From NCBI RefSeq assembly GCF_023221595.1, contig NZ_CP096563.1, positions 62,001 through 126,000 on the forward strand: a stretch of 64,000 nucleotides of DNA, given 5' to 3'. Of the stretch, positions 1-10,945 are shown in pieces. The notes beneath the pieces were generated by a model that saw nothing but the letters and a program-made list of their open reading frames with translations, was not told where the DNA came from and did no database searches. The position numbers and the translations under genes were made by a program. Position 1 is the first letter of the stretch. Every line of letters begins with the position of its first letter. The stretch comes from Rhodococcus qingshengii JCM 15477 (lineage in GTDB: Bacteria > Actinomycetota > Actinomycetes > Mycobacteriales > Mycobacteriaceae).

Positions 1-7
1 GCTGGGT

Positions 8-3000
8 ATGAAGCAACTTCCAGGCCCCCAGGGCCTCTATCACCCGTCCAATGAGCACGACTCCTGTGGAGTCGCATTTGTTGTCGACATGCATGGTCGC
101 CGCAGCAGGGACATCGTCGAAAAGGCGATCACCGCTCTGGTCAACCTCGAGCATCGCGGCGCTGCCGGATCAGAACCCAACACGGGTGACGGTGCGGGCA
201 TTCTGCTGCAGGTTCCCGACAAGTTCTTCCGAGCTGTCGTGGACTTCGCGCTGCCCGCCGAAGGCGCGTACGCAACCGGTATCGCATTCCTCCCGCAGGG
301 CGACGCCGATGCACACGAGGCTGCTGCTGCAGTCGAGAAGATCGTCGTCGAAGAGGGCCTGAAGGTTCTCGGCTGGCGCGAGGTCGGAACCGACGACTCC
401 TCGCTGGGCGCACTGGCGCGCGACGCGATGCCGACGTTCCGTCAGATCTTCATCGGCTCCGAGGGTGACAAGTACACCGGCATGGATCTCGAGCGTCGTG
501 CATACGTGGTGCGTAAGCGCACCGAGCACGAACTCGGCTCCGAAGGCGCCGGCAAGGGTGGCCCGGGTAGCGAGACCGTGTACTTCCCCAGCCTGTCCGG
601 CCAGACGTTCGTCTACAAGGGCATGCTCACCACCCCGCAGCTCAAGGGTTTCTACCTCGACCTGCAGGACGATCGTGTCGAGAGCGCACTGGGCCTGGTC
701 CACTCGCGCTTCTCCACCAACACGTTCCCGTCGTGGCCGCTGGCGCACCCGTTCCGCCGGGTCGCTCACAACGGTGAGATCAACACCGTCACCGGCAACG
801 AGAACTGGATGCGCGCTCGCGAGTCCCTGATCGACAGTGACGTCTTCGGTGGCCGCGAGAACCTGGACAAGATCTTCCCGATCTGCACCCAGGGCGCCAG
901 TGACACCGCTCGTTTCGACGAGGTGCTCGAGATGCTGCACCTCGCCGGTCGCAGCCTGCCGCACGCAGTTCTCATGATGATCCCCGAAGCCTGGGAGAAG
1001 CACGAGAGCATGGACCCCGCTCGTCGGGCGTTCTACGAGTACCACTCGGCTCTCATGGAGCCCTGGGACGGACCGGCGTCGGTGTGCTTCACCGACGGCA
1101 CCGTCATCGGCGCCGTGCTGGACCGCAACGGTCTGCGTCCGTCGCGTCTGTGGATCACCGAAGACGGCCTCGTCGTCATGGCGTCGGAGGTCGGCGTCCT
1201 GCCGATCGATCCGTCCACCGTTGTCCGCAAGGTCCGCCTCCAGCCCGGCCGCATGTTCCTCGTGGACACCGCGCAGGGCCGGGTCATCAGCGACGAGGAA
1301 CTGAAGAACGAACTCGCTGCCGAGCACCCGTACCAGCAGTGGATCGACGAAGGTCTGATCCACATGGACGACCTGCCGGACCGTCCGTACACGTACATGT
1401 CGCACGAGCGCGTCGTCCTGCGTCAGCAGCTCTTCGGTTTCACCAACGAAGAGGTCAACCTGCTGGTCAAGCCGATGGCTCTCTCCGGTGCCGAGGCACT
1501 GGGCTCGATGGGTACCGACACTCCGATCGCCGTGCTCTCGTCACGTCCCCGGATGCTGTTCGACTACTTCTCGCAGCTCTTCGCTCAGGTCACCAACCCG
1601 CCTCTCGACGCGATCCGTGAAGAGGTTGTCACCAGCCTCGGCGCGACCATCGGCCCCGAGGGTGACCTGCTGCACCCGAATGCGGACTCCTGCAAGCAGA
1701 TTGCGCTCCCGCAGCCGATCCTGCACAACGACGACCTGTCGAAGCTCGTTCACGTCAACGACGACGGCGAATTCCCGGGCTTCCGCAGCGTCGTGATCCG
1801 CGGCCTGTACCCCGTCAAGGAAGGCGGCGACGGTATCCGTCGTGCGCTCGAGGGCATCAAGTACCAGGTCTCGCAGGCAATCGAGGGTGGCGCACGCATC
1901 GTCGTGCTCTCGGACCGTGAGTCCACCGAGGACTACGCGCCGATCCCGTCGCTGCTCCTCACCTCGGCCGTGCACCACCACCTGGTTCGTGAGAAGTCGC
2001 GCACCAAGGTCGGCCTCATCGTCGAGGCCGGCGACGCCCGCGAGGTGCACCACATGGCGCTCCTCATCGGCTTCGGTGCCGCAGCGGTCAACCCGTACAT
2101 GGCTTTCGAGACCATCGACGAGTTCCTGCAGAACGGCGAGCTCGAGGGTCTGACCCTCGAGAAGGGCATCGCGAACTACATCAAGGCAGCCGGCAAGGGT
2201 GTCCTGAAGGTGATGTCCAAGATGGGCATCTCGACGCTCGCGTCGTACACCGGTGCTCAGTTGTTCCAGGTCATCGGCCTCTCGCAGGAGCTGACGGACG
2301 AGTACTTCACCGGTCTGCAGTCGCAGCTCGGTGGCATCGGCCTCGACCAGATCGCAGTCGACGTCCAGGCACGTCACGCCGTCGCATACCTCGATCGCCC
2401 CGAAGAGCGCGCTCACCGCGAGCTCGAGGTCGGCGGCGAGTACCAGTGGCGTCGTGAAGGCGAGTACCACCTGTTCAACCCGGACACCGTCTTCAAGCTC
2501 CAGCACGCAACTCGCACAGGTCAGTACGAGGTGTTCAAGGAGTACACGACCATGGTCAACGACCAGTCGGAGCGCCTTGCCGCTCTGCGTGGTCTGTTCG
2601 ACTTCAACATCGGCAAGCGGCCGTCGATCTCGATCGACGAGGTCGAGCCGGCCAGCGAGATCGTCAAGCGTTTCTCGACGGGTGCGATGAGCTACGGCTC
2701 CATCTCCGCCGAGGCTCACGAGACTCTCGCCATCGCGATGAACCGTCTGGGCGCCCGCTCCAATTCCGGTGAGGGCGGCGAACATCCGTCGCGCTTCACG
2801 CCGGACGAGAACGGCGATCTGCGTCGCAGTGCCATCAAGCAGGTCGCGTCGGGACGCTTCGGTGTCACCTCGCACTACCTGAGCAACTGCACCGACATCC
2901 AGATCAAGATGGCGCAGGGAGCCAAGCCCGGTGAGGGCGGCCAGCTTCCGGCTCACAAGGTGTACCCGTGGGTGGCCGAGGTTCGGCACTCCACGCCTGG

Positions 3001-4606
3001 CGTCGGCCTGATTTCGCCGCCGCCGCACCACGACATCTACTCGATCGAGGATCTCGCTCAGCTGATCCACGACCTGAAGAACGCCAACCCGCAGGCCCGC
3101 ATTCACGTGAAGCTGGTCTCCGAGGTCGGCGTCGGAACCGTCGCGGCCGGTGTCTCCAAGGCACATGCCGACGTCGTTCTGATCTCCGGTCACGACGGTG
3201 GCACCGGTGCCACCCCGCTGACCTCCGTCAAGCACGCGGGCGCTCCGTGGGAGCTCGGCCTGGCCGAGACCCAGCAGACGTTGCTGCTCAACGGTCTTCG
3301 TGACCGCATCGTCGTGCAGGTCGACGGCCAGCTCAAGACGGGTCGCGACGTCGTCGTCGCTGCCCTGCTCGGCGGCGAGGAGTTCGGTTTCGCCACCGCA
3401 CCGCTGGTTGTCTCGGGCTGCATCATGATGCGCGTCTGCCACCTCGACACCTGCCCCGTCGGTGTCGCGACGCAGAACCCGTTGCTGCGTCAGCGTTTCA
3501 GTGGCAAGCCGGAATTCGTCGAGAACTTCTTCATGTTCATCGCCGAAGAGGTTCGCGAGCTTCTCGCCGAACTCGGTTTCCGCACGCTGCTCGAAGCAGT
3601 CGGCCAGGTCGACATGCTGGACACCACGCGCGCTCTCGATCACTGGAAGGGAAGCAAGGCAGGCAATCTCGATCTGTCGCCGATCCTGACCCAGGTCGAG
3701 TCCGCGTTCATGGACCAGGACGTCCACTGCACCGGCACGCAGGATCACGGTCTCGACAAGGCGCTCGATCAGCAGTTGATCGTCTCGGCCCGCAACGCAC
3801 TCGACAAGGGTGAGGCGGTCTCCTTCGAGTCCGCGATCACCAACGTCAACCGCACGGTCGGCACCATGCTCGGCCACGAGGTCACCAAGGCGTTCGGTGG
3901 AGAGGGCTTGCCCGAGGGCACCATCGACATCACGTTCACCGGTTCCGCCGGTAACAGCTTCGGTGCTTTCGTGCCCAGCGGTATGACCTTGCGCCTGCAC
4001 GGCGACGCCAACGACTTCGTCGGCAAGGGCCTTTCGGGCGGACGCATCGTCGTACGCCCGCCGCTCGATGCAGCGGAAGGCTTTGTCGCCGAGGACAACA
4101 TCATCGGTGGCAACGTCATCCTGTTCGGCGCCACCAGCGGCGAGGCTCTGCTTCGCGGTGTCGTCGGCGAACGCTTCGCAGTCCGTAACTCCGGCGCCAC
4201 TGCCGTCGTCGAGGGTGTGGGCGATCATGGTTGCGAGTACATGACGGGTGGAAAGGTGGTCATCCTCGGAGCCACCGGACGTAACTTCGGCGCCGGCATG
4301 TCCGGTGGCGTCGCGTACATCTACAACCCCGACAAGGCATTCGAGAAGAACCTCAACACCGAACTGGTGGACCTCGAGGATCTTTCGGGCGACGACTTCA
4401 CCTGGTTGAAGGGCGCCATCGAACGTCATCGCGACGAAACCGGCTCCGAGGTTGCAACGCGCATCCTCGCTGACTGGTCGCAGCAGGTGGGTCACTTCGC
4501 AAAGGTGATGCCCCGCGACTACAAGAAGGTTCTTTTGGCCATCGCGGCCGCAGAGAAGGATGGCAAGAACGTGGACGAGGCAGTTATGGAGGCAGCTCGT
4601 GGGTGA
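8..4606 (+). CDS. gltB: Glutamate synthase large subunit
   Basis: The 1532-residue protein matches the full length of bacterial NADPH-GOGAT alpha subunits, which transfer the amide nitrogen of glutamine to 2-oxoglutarate. A class II glutamine amidotransferase domain begins at the conserved HDSCGV segment, with Cys20 as the expected nucleophile after propeptide removal. The central and FMN-binding synthase domains follow. The [3Fe-4S] cysteines lie in [15 protein letters not shown] near residue 1138, and the C-terminal GXGXG beta-helix occupies about 1290-1500. The ATG is only 7 bases from the window edge, so its ribosome binding site and promoter cannot be seen and a slightly earlier start is possible. 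It overlaps gltD by 8 bases. Confidence 0.97.
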   Translation: MKQLPGPQGLYHPSNEHDSCGVAFVVDMHGRRSRDIVEKAITALVNLEHRGAAGSEPNTGDGAGILLQVPDKFFRAVVDFALPAEGAYATGIAFLPQGDADAHEAAAAVEKIVVEEGLKVLGWREVGTDDSSLGALARDAMPTFRQIFIGSEGDKYTGMDLERRAYVVRKRTEHELGSEGAGKGGPGSETVYFPSLSGQTFVYKGMLTTPQLKGFYLDLQDDRVESALGLVHSRFSTNTFPSWPLAHPFRRVAHNGEINTVTGNENWMRARESLIDSDVFGGRENLDKIFPICTQGASDTARFDEVLEMLHLAGRSLPHAVLMMIPEAWEKHESMDPARRAFYEYHSALMEPWDGPASVCFTDGTVIGAVLDRNGLRPSRLWITEDGLVVMASEVGVLPIDPSTVVRKVRLQPGRMFLVDTAQGRVISDEELKNELAAEHPYQQWIDEGLIHMDDLPDRPYTYMSHERVVLRQQLFGFTNEEVNLLVKPMALSGAEALGSMGTDTPIAVLSSRPRMLFDYFSQLFAQVTNPPLDAIREEVVTSLGATIGPEGDLLHPNADSCKQIALPQPILHNDDLSKLVHVNDDGEFPGFRSVVIRGLYPVKEGGDGIRRALEGIKYQVSQAIEGGARIVVLSDRESTEDYAPIPSLLLTSAVHHHLVREKSRTKVGLIVEAGDAREVHHMALLIGFGAAAVNPYMAFETIDEFLQNGELEGLTLEKGIANYIKAAGKGVLKVMSKMGISTLASYTGAQLFQVIGLSQELTDEYFTGLQSQLGGIGLDQIAVDVQARHAVAYLDRPEERAHRELEVGGEYQWRREGEYHLFNPDTVFKLQHATRTGQYEVFKEYTTMVNDQSERLAALRGLFDFNIGKRPSISIDEVEPASEIVKRFSTGAMSYGSISAEAHETLAIAMNRLGARSNSGEGGEHPSRFTPDENGDLRRSAIKQVASGRFGVTSHYLSNCTDIQIKMAQGAKPGEGGQLPAHKVYPWVAEVRHSTPGVGLISPPPHHDIYSIEDLAQLIHDLKNANPQARIHVKLVSEVGVGTVAAGVSKAHADVVLISGHDGGTGATPLTSVKHAGAPWELGLAETQQTLLLNGLRDRIVVQVDGQLKTGRDVVVAALLGGEEFGFATAPLVVSGCIMMRVCHLDTCPVGVATQNPLLRQRFSGKPEFVENFFMFIAEEVRELLAELGFRTLLEAVGQVDMLDTTRALDHWKGSKAGNLDLSPILTQVESAFMDQDVHCTGTQDHGLDKALDQQLIVSARNALDKGEAVSFESAITNVNRTVGTMLGHEVTKAFGGEGLPEGTIDITFTGSAGNSFGAFVPSGMTLRLHGDANDFVGKGLSGGRIVVRPPLDAAEGFVAEDNIIGGNVILFGATSGEALLRGVVGERFAVRNSGATAVVEGVGDHGCEYMTGGKVVILGATGRNFGAGMSGGVAYIYNPDKAFEKNLNTELVDLEDLSGDDFTWLKGAIERHRDETGSEVATRILADWSQQVGHFAKVMPRDYKKVLLAIAAAEKDGKNVDEAVMEAARG

Positions 4607-6050
4607 TCCAAGCGGCTTCCTGAAGCACACGTCGCGCGAACTTCCGGTTCGCCGGCCGGTGCCGTTGCGCCTGCTCGACTGGAAAGAGGTCTACGAGGAG
4701 TTCCCGAAGGAAACCCTCAAGACCCAGGCCAGCCGTTGCATGGACTGCGGAATTCCTTTCTGCCACAACGGTTGCCCTCTCGGAAACTTGATTCCCGAGT
4801 GGAACGACCTGGTCTACAAGGACCACTGGCACGACGCCATCGAGCGTCTGCACGCGACCAACAACTTCCCGGAGTTCACCGGTCGTCTGTGCCCCGCACC
4901 CTGTGAGGCGTCCTGTGTCCTGGGCATCAACCAGGATCCGGTCACCATCAAGCAGGTCGAGGTCGAGATCATCGACAAGGCCTTCGACGAAGGGTGGGTC
5001 AAGCCGGTTCGCGCCGCGCACGCCACCAACAAGAAGGTTGCGGTTGTCGGCAGTGGTCCGGCCGGTCTGGCTGCAGCGCAGCAGCTGACCCGCGCCGGTC
5101 ACGCAGTGACGGTCTTCGAGCGGGCAGACCGCATCGGCGGCCTGCTGCGCTACGGCATCCCCGAGTTCAAGATGGAGAAGCGGCACATCGACCGCCGTCT
5201 CGAGCAGATGGAAGCCGAAGGCACCGTCTTCAAGACCAACGTCAATGTCGGCGTGGACATCACCGCGGACGAGCTGCGTGAGCAGTTCGACGCAGTGGTT
5301 CTGGCCGGCGGCGCCACCGCAGCTCGCGATCTTCCGATCCCGGGCCGCGAACTGGACGGCATCCACCAGGCGATGGAGTTCCTGCCGATCGCCAACCGCG
5401 TGCAGTTGGGTGACCTCGACGCTCCCACCATCACCGCTGAGGGCAAGAAGGTTGTCATCATCGGCGGCGGCGACACCGGAGCGGACTGCCTCGGCACCTC
5501 GCACCGTCAGGGTGCGGCCAGCGTCCACCAGTTCGAGATCATGCCGCGTCCGCCGGAGACTCGCGCCGAGCAGACTCCGTGGCCGACGTACCCGCTCATG
5601 TTCCGCGTGGCTTCGGCTCACGAGGAGGGCGGCGAGCGTCTGTTCTCCGTCAACACCGAGAACTTCGTCGGTGAAAACGGCAAGGTCACCGGACTCAAGG
5701 CTCACGAGGTCGAGATGAAGTCGGGTCGCTTCGAGAAGGTCGAGGGCTCGGACTTCGAGCTCGAAGCCGATCTCGTGCTCCTGGCAATGGGCTTCGTCGG
5801 TCCCGAGAAGCCGGGTCTGCTCACCGATCTCGGTGTCGACTTGAACGAGCGTGGCAACGTCGCCCGCACGTCGAAGTGGAACACCAACGTCGACGGCGTG
5901 TTCGTGGCCGGCGACATGGGCCGCGGTCAGTCCCTGATCGTCTGGGCCATCGCCGAGGGACGTTCCGCAGCAGCCGCTGTGGACACCTACCTCGAGGGTG
6001 TCACGGCCCTTCCGTCACCGATCCACCCGACAGCGGCTCCGCAGCGCTAG
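4599..6050 (+). CDS. gltD: Glutamate synthase small subunit
   Basis: This is the beta subunit of glutamate synthase, which passes electrons from NADPH through FAD and iron-sulfur clusters to GltB. I chose GTG 4599, giving 483 residues, because GGAGG at 4588-4592 is well spaced and the first residues ([10 protein letters not shown]) look like the family start; the frame stays open upstream to 4560. N-terminal cysteines in [13 protein letters not shown] and [10 protein letters not shown] are the [4Fe-4S] ligands. [12 protein letters not shown] near residue 150 is the FAD dinucleotide fold and [10 protein letters not shown] near 287 the NADPH fold. The 8-base overlap with gltB implies translational coupling. 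Confidence 0.97.
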   Translation: MGDPSGFLKHTSRELPVRRPVPLRLLDWKEVYEEFPKETLKTQASRCMDCGIPFCHNGCPLGNLIPEWNDLVYKDHWHDAIERLHATNNFPEFTGRLCPAPCEASCVLGINQDPVTIKQVEVEIIDKAFDEGWVKPVRAAHATNKKVAVVGSGPAGLAAAQQLTRAGHAVTVFERADRIGGLLRYGIPEFKMEKRHIDRRLEQMEAEGTVFKTNVNVGVDITADELREQFDAVVLAGGATAARDLPIPGRELDGIHQAMEFLPIANRVQLGDLDAPTITAEGKKVVIIGGGDTGADCLGTSHRQGAASVHQFEIMPRPPETRAEQTPWPTYPLMFRVASAHEEGGERLFSVNTENFVGENGKVTGLKAHEVEMKSGRFEKVEGSDFELEADLVLLAMGFVGPEKPGLLTDLGVDLNERGNVARTSKWNTNVDGVFVAGDMGRGQSLIVWAIAEGRSAAAAVDTYLEGVTALPSPIHPTAAPQR

Positions 6051-6060
6051 AGGCTCTCAC

Positions 6061-6103
6061 AAAGCCGCACCCCACCGCATTCGGTGGGGTGCGGCTTTGT
6101 TTC
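6061..6103 (+). terminator. Rho-independent terminator after gltBD
   Basis: A perfect 17-bp stem (left arm 6061-6077, right arm 6082-6098, CATT loop) is followed by GTTTC. It starts 10 bases after the gltD stop and closes the gltBD operon. Confidence 0.9.
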
Positions 6104-6150
6104 TGCAAGCAATTCGCACGATCTGTAACAAACCTTCATCAATCGTGCAT

Positions 6151-6180
6151 CGGACAGACACAACGCCCAGACAGTATGAT
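6151..6180 (+). promoter_or_regulatory. Candidate promoter of the cutinase gene
   Basis: TATGAT at 6175-6180 resembles a sigma-A -10 box, with CGGACA about 18 bases upstream as a weak -35. It sits between the gltD terminator and the cutinase start at 6235. This is motif inspection only. Confidence 0.35.
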
Positions 6181-6234
6181 TCCGGAGCACCGATAGTGGT
6201 GTATGGGTTGCTGAAGGTAAAACAGGGGAGTTTC

Positions 6235-7131
6235 ATGCGTGCGAGGCGTCTCGTTGCGGTGTTGTCGGCACTTGCTGCGGCAGTAGTGGTACCGGTTGTC
6301 AGTGCTCCCGTGGCGTCGGCTGATCCCTGCCCCAGCCTGTACGTCGTGGCCATCCCGGGAACCTGGGAGCCCTCGGGCACCAGGCCCGGCGCCGGCATGC
6401 TCGCCCCGGTGACCAACGGGCTTCCGGGCTCCGTACGCACCGATTACGTCACCTACTCGGCGACGGCCTTCCCGTGGGAGTCCAACGTCTACGCCAAGTC
6501 GAAGCAGCAGGCCGTCGACAATGCCCGCGGCATGATCGGCGCCATGGCCGCCTCGTGCGGTGACACTCGCTTCGCCATCGTCGGATACAGCCAGGGCGCC
6601 GACGCGGCAGGCGATCTCGCCGCCGAGATCGGAACCGGCATCGGCGTGGTCCCCCCGACTCGCGTCGAGGGCGTCGGCTTGCTGTCCGATCCCCGTCGTT
6701 CCGAGTCCGACGTCCTGATCGGCCCCGCTGTCGGCGGTAACGGTGCCAGCGGCCCTCGCATCGGTGGATTCGGTTGGCTGTCAGGCAAAACGGTGACGCT
6801 GTGCGCGGTCGGTGACCTGTACTGCTCGACGCCGAAGGACGATTTTGTGATGCGCCTGGCCGGATTCATGGCTCAGGCGTCCGATCCCACTCCGGCCAGT
6901 GCGCTCGCGCTGCGCGACGAAGCGGCCGTGATCGTCAACGATCTGATCACCGCAGGCGGGCTCCCCGCTCTGATGGCCCAGCTCGATCCGGGCGCGAATT
7001 CGCGTCGCATCGATCAGCTGGTCGACTTCTACGGCTCGCAGGTCCACACCGACTACACGCGTTACGTCGTTGACGGCGCAGGCAATTCGGCTACATCCTG
7101 GCTGCACGGCTGGTTGGCCGGCAAGGCCTGA
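6235..7131 (+). CDS. Secreted cutinase-family serine esterase
   Basis: The 298-residue protein has a Sec signal peptide with likely cleavage after ASA (residue 29). It carries the cutinase nucleophile motif GYSQG (Ser about 119). The segment CAVGDLYCS supplies the likely catalytic Asp and a disulfide Cys, and VHTDY the likely His. Mycobacterial and rhodococcal cutinase-like proteins hydrolyse esters or phospholipids outside the cell; the substrate here is unknown. The start at ATG 6235 has AGGGGAG upstream, although the frame is open to 5998 across the terminator, which cannot be coding. The stop abuts the stop of the convergent lipoprotein gene. Confidence 0.9.
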   Translation: MRARRLVAVLSALAAAVVVPVVSAPVASADPCPSLYVVAIPGTWEPSGTRPGAGMLAPVTNGLPGSVRTDYVTYSATAFPWESNVYAKSKQQAVDNARGMIGAMAASCGDTRFAIVGYSQGADAAGDLAAEIGTGIGVVPPTRVEGVGLLSDPRRSESDVLIGPAVGGNGASGPRIGGFGWLSGKTVTLCAVGDLYCSTPKDDFVMRLAGFMAQASDPTPASALALRDEAAVIVNDLITAGGLPALMAQLDPGANSRRIDQLVDFYGSQVHTDYTRYVVDGAGNSATSWLHGWLAGKA

Positions 7132-7680
7132 TCAGCAGTACGTCTGCTCCGCCGTGTCGACGTAGATCTCGGCAATGCGCTGCGAGGACATCGGCGTGAT
7201 CTGTGAGTACACCTCGCCGACGGAGTTGAACTCCGCCAGCACTTCGGACCGAGGCATACCGTCAGCGAGAGCCTTGCAGGTGCCGTCGGCGTAGAGGATC
7301 TCTGCGGAATCCATTCCGGCGGGAGGGATCCCGGCCAGACGCAGAGCGGCGATGTACCGCTGCCCCTTCTCGCCGGCGTTCGCGACGATCTCTTCCGGTG
7401 AGCGTGCGTCGATCGGTGCGTTCGCCGGAGGCGCTACCGGTAGTGACACCGCCGGCGGAGTCGATTCGACGATGCTCGGCGCTGCTTCCGCAGGTGCGGC
7501 GAGTGGGCTGGTCGGCAATTCGGGGAGCGAACTGGGGGCAGTCGAACTCGACGTCGCCGCAACCGACGTGCTGGTGGCCGCAGAAGTGGATTCCGATGCG
7601 TCGCTGTCGGATTGGCTGCTGCAGCCGCTGAGGAGTAGGCCCGCTGCCGCGACGCAGAGGACCAGTCTGTTCGTGTTCAT
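7132..7680 (-). CDS. DUF732-like lipoprotein
   Basis: The 182-residue protein starts with a lipoprotein signal peptide ending in LLSGC (lipidated Cys20). A long Ser/Thr/Ala/Pro-rich linker (about residues 22-95) is typical of cell-wall-spanning tethers. The C-terminal globular part, with ADGTCKAL and a terminal EQTYC that could form a disulfide, resembles the DUF732 family of small exported actinobacterial proteins. The function of that family is unknown. It is convergent with the cutinase gene with no spacer. Confidence 0.75.
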   Translation of the reverse strand: MNTNRLVLCVAAAGLLLSGCSSQSDSDASESTSAATSTSVAATSSSTAPSSLPELPTSPLAAPAEAAPSIVESTPPAVSLPVAPPANAPIDARSPEEIVANAGEKGQRYIAALRLAGIPPAGMDSAEILYADGTCKALADGMPRSEVLAEFNSVGEVYSQITPMSSQRIAEIYVDTAEQTYC

Positions 7681-7892
7681 CCCCGTGAGTGTTACATACC
7701 GTACCGCTTATTTTGTCCGTTTTAAGGAAACTCCCTTTTGCCCTGTTTTTAAGTCGAAGTCCTGTGATATACATCTGTTCAGTTGTTACTTGTGAGTAGG
7801 AGCACACCGCAAAGACCTTGTCGGCGGCGGTCGAAACACAAGCAATGACTGCGAGTTTCGTCCCCCATCACATAAACGGCAGGGAGAAATCA
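7681..7892. promoter_or_regulatory. AT-rich divergent promoter region
   Basis: These 212 bases separate the start codons of the lipoprotein and the Gly/Ser-tailed protein. The part from about 7690 to 7800 is visibly richer in A and T than its surroundings and should hold both promoters. I could not assign boxes firmly. Confidence 0.4.
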
Positions 7893-8765
7893 GTGCAGAA
7901 ATCTCACAAGAACGGCAACAGACGTCTCGGCACGCGCGTGGCCGTCATTGCAGGTACCGCAGGTGCGGTCCTCGCGTTCGCGGCGCCGATGGCCTCGGCT
8001 CAGGATCCGGTCGACAATTCGATACCCGGTGCCGCAGTGTGTCCGGCTACTGCCGAATCCTGTGTGTCGGTTGTGGTTCAGAGCGGAACCTTCGACAACA
8101 ACGGCTTCAACCTCCCGATCGGAAAAGGCGACATGATCATCGCCGCCGAGGCCGGCTCCGGTGAAGGTGAGTCCACCGTTCTTCTCCCGCGAGACGACGG
8201 ACATCACGGTGTCTACTCCAAGCCGTTGACCGTTCCGGGTGGAGTCCTCGGAATCGACCTGCCGTTCGGCAATCTGTTCGGCCTCGCCGCAGTCACCGCC
8301 GAGGTGGAGGCGACCGCTGCCCCGACCCTCAACGGCATCATCACCGACATGGATCTGAGCATCCCGGTGCGGATGAAGATCAACAACGCGTTCCTCGGTG
8401 ACAACTGCTACCTGGGCTCCGCGGCTGCGCCGGTGAATCTTCGTCTCGCGCCTGACCCGTCGGTGGTACCGACCTACACGGTGCTCCCGGACAATGCACT
8501 GAAGGTGAGCCCGGTCGGGAACCAGGCCACCGGCTTCGCGCTGCCCGCCGCCAGTGGTTGCGGACCGTTCGGAGTGCTGAACCCGATCGTCAACTGGCGA
8601 GCAAAGGTACCGGCCACGTCGGGAACCTCGCTCAGCACGATCTCCGACGCCTACCTGTACCCGGGCGGCCTCACCGGTAGCGATCCTCTCGACGATCTCG
8701 GCGGCGGAACAGGATCCAGCGGTTCCAGTGGCTCGAGCGGTTCGTCCGGAAGCTCCGGTTCCTGA
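7893..8765 (+). CDS. Secreted protein with Gly-Ser-Ser repeat tail
   Basis: I do not recognise a named family. GTG 7893 with AGGGAG just upstream gives 290 residues and a clean signal peptide cut after ASA (residue 36); the frame is open further upstream to 7818 without a comparable ribosome site. The mature protein is Gly/Ala/Pro-rich and predicted mostly beta, with cysteine pairs (CPATAESC, DNCYLG, SGCGPFG). It ends in five GSS units, a flexible tail that may thread the cell wall. It sits among other exported-protein genes, which suggests an envelope role. Confidence 0.7.
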   Translation: MQKSHKNGNRRLGTRVAVIAGTAGAVLAFAAPMASAQDPVDNSIPGAAVCPATAESCVSVVVQSGTFDNNGFNLPIGKGDMIIAAEAGSGEGESTVLLPRDDGHHGVYSKPLTVPGGVLGIDLPFGNLFGLAAVTAEVEATAAPTLNGIITDMDLSIPVRMKINNAFLGDNCYLGSAAAPVNLRLAPDPSVVPTYTVLPDNALKVSPVGNQATGFALPAASGCGPFGVLNPIVNWRAKVPATSGTSLSTISDAYLYPGGLTGSDPLDDLGGGTGSSGSSGSSGSSGSSGS

Positions 8766-8876
8766 AAAATCCGCTGCGGCGTCCGACCTGTAATAACCTG
8801 TGCCTCAGGGTGGGCGAAGGCGGCACTCCATCAGGAGCACCTGCGCGGCCACGAAATCACAGGGGAGTCCTCAAAC

Positions 8877-9602
8877 ATGTTTCGAGACAGCGTTCTTGCC
8901 GGTCCGGTCCTGCGCCGGGGTGTGACGGCACTGGCAGTTGCGGCCGCAGCCACCATGTTTGTCGGTACTGCAGCGACGGCGGAGCCGGCAGCAGTTGTAG
9001 GTGAGGTGTCCGCGGACTCCATCGCGGCAGCCCGTGCGCAGGCCATCGGAACGACGGTCACCGTCGTGGGAACCGCGACTACGCCGTCCGGAGTGTTCGA
9101 ATCCAGCTTCTACGACAAGGGCTTTGGTCTCCAGAGTGGCAATTCGGGCATTTACATCAGCGATCCGAACAATTCCGGGGTTGTTCTCGGCGATCGGGTT
9201 CAGGTCACCGGAGTCCTCGCGGATCAGGAAGGCCTGCTCGTCGTCCGCCCGACTACCGTCGAGGTAATCGGCACGACTACCCAGATCAGCCCGGCGCGAC
9301 TGCCCCTCAATGCAATCGGTGAGGGCAGTGAAGGTCGTCTCGTGACGGTGTCCGGAATCGTGAGCGGACCCGTCGTCGACGATCTGCCGTACGGCCACAA
9401 GATCCTGGTCTCGGGCGCCGAGGGAAACACCGTCATCTTCGTCAACACACAGACGGGAATCGACGTCGATGCCGTCGCCGTCGGACGCCCGATCACCGTC
9501 ACCGGTTTCAGTGGCCAGTACGCCAGCACCTACGAGGTTCTTCCCCGCTCGGAAGCCGATGTGCAGCAGGGTTTCACGGGCAGCCTGAGTTTCGGAAGCT
9601 GA
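8877..9602 (+). CDS. Secreted OB-fold-like protein
   Basis: The 241-residue protein begins at ATG 8877 with AGGGGAG upstream. A signal peptide is likely cleaved after ATA (residue 35). The rest has two repeated beta units of the form VTVVGTATTPSGVFESSF...GIYI and VTVSGIVSGPV...ILV, as in exported nucleic-acid or oligosaccharide-binding OB-fold proteins (YhcR or DUF5689-like). No catalytic motif is visible, so a binding role is inferred only. A TAATAA at 8791-8796 could be the -10 box. Confidence 0.6.
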   Translation: MFRDSVLAGPVLRRGVTALAVAAAATMFVGTAATAEPAAVVGEVSADSIAAARAQAIGTTVTVVGTATTPSGVFESSFYDKGFGLQSGNSGIYISDPNNSGVVLGDRVQVTGVLADQEGLLVVRPTTVEVIGTTTQISPARLPLNAIGEGSEGRLVTVSGIVSGPVVDDLPYGHKILVSGAEGNTVIFVNTQTGIDVDAVAVGRPITVTGFSGQYASTYEVLPRSEADVQQGFTGSLSFGS

Positions 9603-9603
9603 C

Positions 9604-10506
9604 CTAGATCTCGAACCGAGCTCCGACGCGCATCGACCCGGGAGACAACCGGCTGATGGTGCGTCCGAGCTTGGCTTCGACGGTCACGGGTACGACGGCC
9701 TTGTTCGTGCGAACGGCTTTCACGATGGCACTGGCCACTCGATCAGGAGTGAAGTTCCGCTTGCGGTAGAAGTTGTCGACCTTGGTCTGGTTCTCGAGCT
9801 GCTCCTCGGCGGTCGTGCCGGCGAACTCGGTGGTCTTGAGGATGTTCGTGTGAACGAGGCCGGGACAGATGGTGCTGACGCCGATGCCGTGTGGAAGCAG
9901 CTCTGCCCGTAGGCAATCCGAGAGCATGAATACCGCTGCTTTGCTTGTCGAATACGCGGTGAGGGCCTTCTGTGGTGTGTACGCGGCGGCCGAGGACAGG
10001 TTGACGACGTGCCCACCTGTTCCGCGGTCGATCATCATCGGGGTGAATGCCCGGCAGCCGTAGACAACTCCCCAGAAGTTGATGTCCATGACGCGCTCGA
10101 ACTGGCGCTGCTCGGTGTCGGCGAACGTTCCCGAGAACCCGATTCCGGCGTTGTTGACGACGATGTCCGGTACGCCGTGATGTGCCGCGACGGTCTCCGC
10201 GAACCGAATCACGGCCTGTTCGTCGGACACGTCCACCTGATAGGCGTGGGCGCCGCCACCGAACACTGCTTCGGCGCCGCCCGCTTGCGAAGGGATGTTT
10301 ACAAGTGCCGCAGTGTCCTGCGCGCTTTCGAGATTGATGTCGGAGACCACGACGATAGCTCCCTGGGCGGCGAAGGCGAGGGCCGTTTCACGCCCGATGC
10401 CGCTGCCCGCACCGGTGATCACCACCAGCGTGCCGGTGAGATCGCGCAGTCGACGCTGCAACTTCGTTCCGCGTCGCCAGCCGGTGACGTCCTTGAGTAG
10501 CCCCAT
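9604..10506 (-). CDS. SDR-family oxidoreductase
   Basis: The 300-residue short-chain dehydrogenase/reductase has TGAGSGIG (NAD(P) binding, about residues 31-38), the NNAG segment, and a catalytic Ser with YSTSK. A basic N-terminal extension (about 24 residues) precedes the Rossmann fold, as in actinobacterial SDRs often seen with hydrolases or P450s. The substrate cannot be inferred. AAAAGGG lies just upstream of the ATG. It is divergent from the ABM monooxygenase with a 71-base spacer, so the two may share control. Confidence 0.9.
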   Translation of the reverse strand: MGLLKDVTGWRRGTKLQRRLRDLTGTLVVITGAGSGIGRETALAFAAQGAIVVVSDINLESAQDTAALVNIPSQAGGAEAVFGGGAHAYQVDVSDEQAVIRFAETVAAHHGVPDIVVNNAGIGFSGTFADTEQRQFERVMDINFWGVVYGCRAFTPMMIDRGTGGHVVNLSSAAAYTPQKALTAYSTSKAAVFMLSDCLRAELLPHGIGVSTICPGLVHTNILKTTEFAGTTAEEQLENQTKVDNFYRKRNFTPDRVASAIVKAVRTNKAVVPVTVEAKLGRTISRLSPGSMRVGARFEI

Positions 10507-10577
10507 TGGTTGCCCTTTTCGTGTGTACGTTTGTGGCGTGTGTCTCTAGCTGACTTCCCCTCTGCGAAAGGTATCCG

Positions 10578-10868
10578 ATGAGCGAGCTTCGTGTAGTTGC
10601 AACCATCCCGGCCAAGTCCGGTTCCGAGGACGACGTCCGATCGGCTCTGACAACTCTCGCGGAGGCGAGTCGGTCCGAGGACGGCTGTGTGTCGTACGAG
10701 TTGTTCGAGTCAGCGGCTGCGCCCGGCACGTTCGTCACGATCGAAACTTGGCGCGGGCAGGAGGAGTTGGACGCTCACATGCAGTCCCCGCATCTGCAGG
10801 CCGCGCTGGCCGCCGCCGGACCACTTCTCGACGGCGCTCCGGCGATTCATCCGTTGAAAGGCGCCTGA
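10578..10868 (+). CDS. Antibiotic biosynthesis monooxygenase-fold protein
   Basis: The 96-residue protein fits the ABM ferredoxin-like fold. It starts MSELRVVATIPAKSG and carries CVSYELFESA and FVTIETWRGQEELDAH, as in YgiN-type quinol monooxygenases. Such proteins oxidise quinols or similar aromatics without cofactor or act as electrophile-handling accessories. AAAGG precedes ATG 10578. It is divergent from the SDR, which is consistent with a small redox pair. Confidence 0.8.
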   Translation: MSELRVVATIPAKSGSEDDVRSALTTLAEASRSEDGCVSYELFESAAAPGTFVTIETWRGQEELDAHMQSPHLQAALAAAGPLLDGAPAIHPLKGA

Positions 10869-10945
10869 ATCAGAATGAATTCCTGACCTTCGCTAAGGGT
10901 CTGACCTGCGAATGTCGCTCGAAAACTGACCAATCGTCGCGCTCC

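Noticed and set aside
170..1405. Antisense open frame inside gltB
   Set aside because: Same codon-bias shadow; no ribosome site or recognisable domain.
1541..4630. A long open frame (over 1000 codons) antisense to gltB
   Set aside because: It mirrors the third-codon G/C bias of gltB, and gltB has full-length family matches and intact catalytic motifs.
8708..8765. Possible short tandem DNA repeat or CRISPR-like array
   Set aside because: It encodes the GSS tail in frame; units differ in codon choice and there are no spacers.
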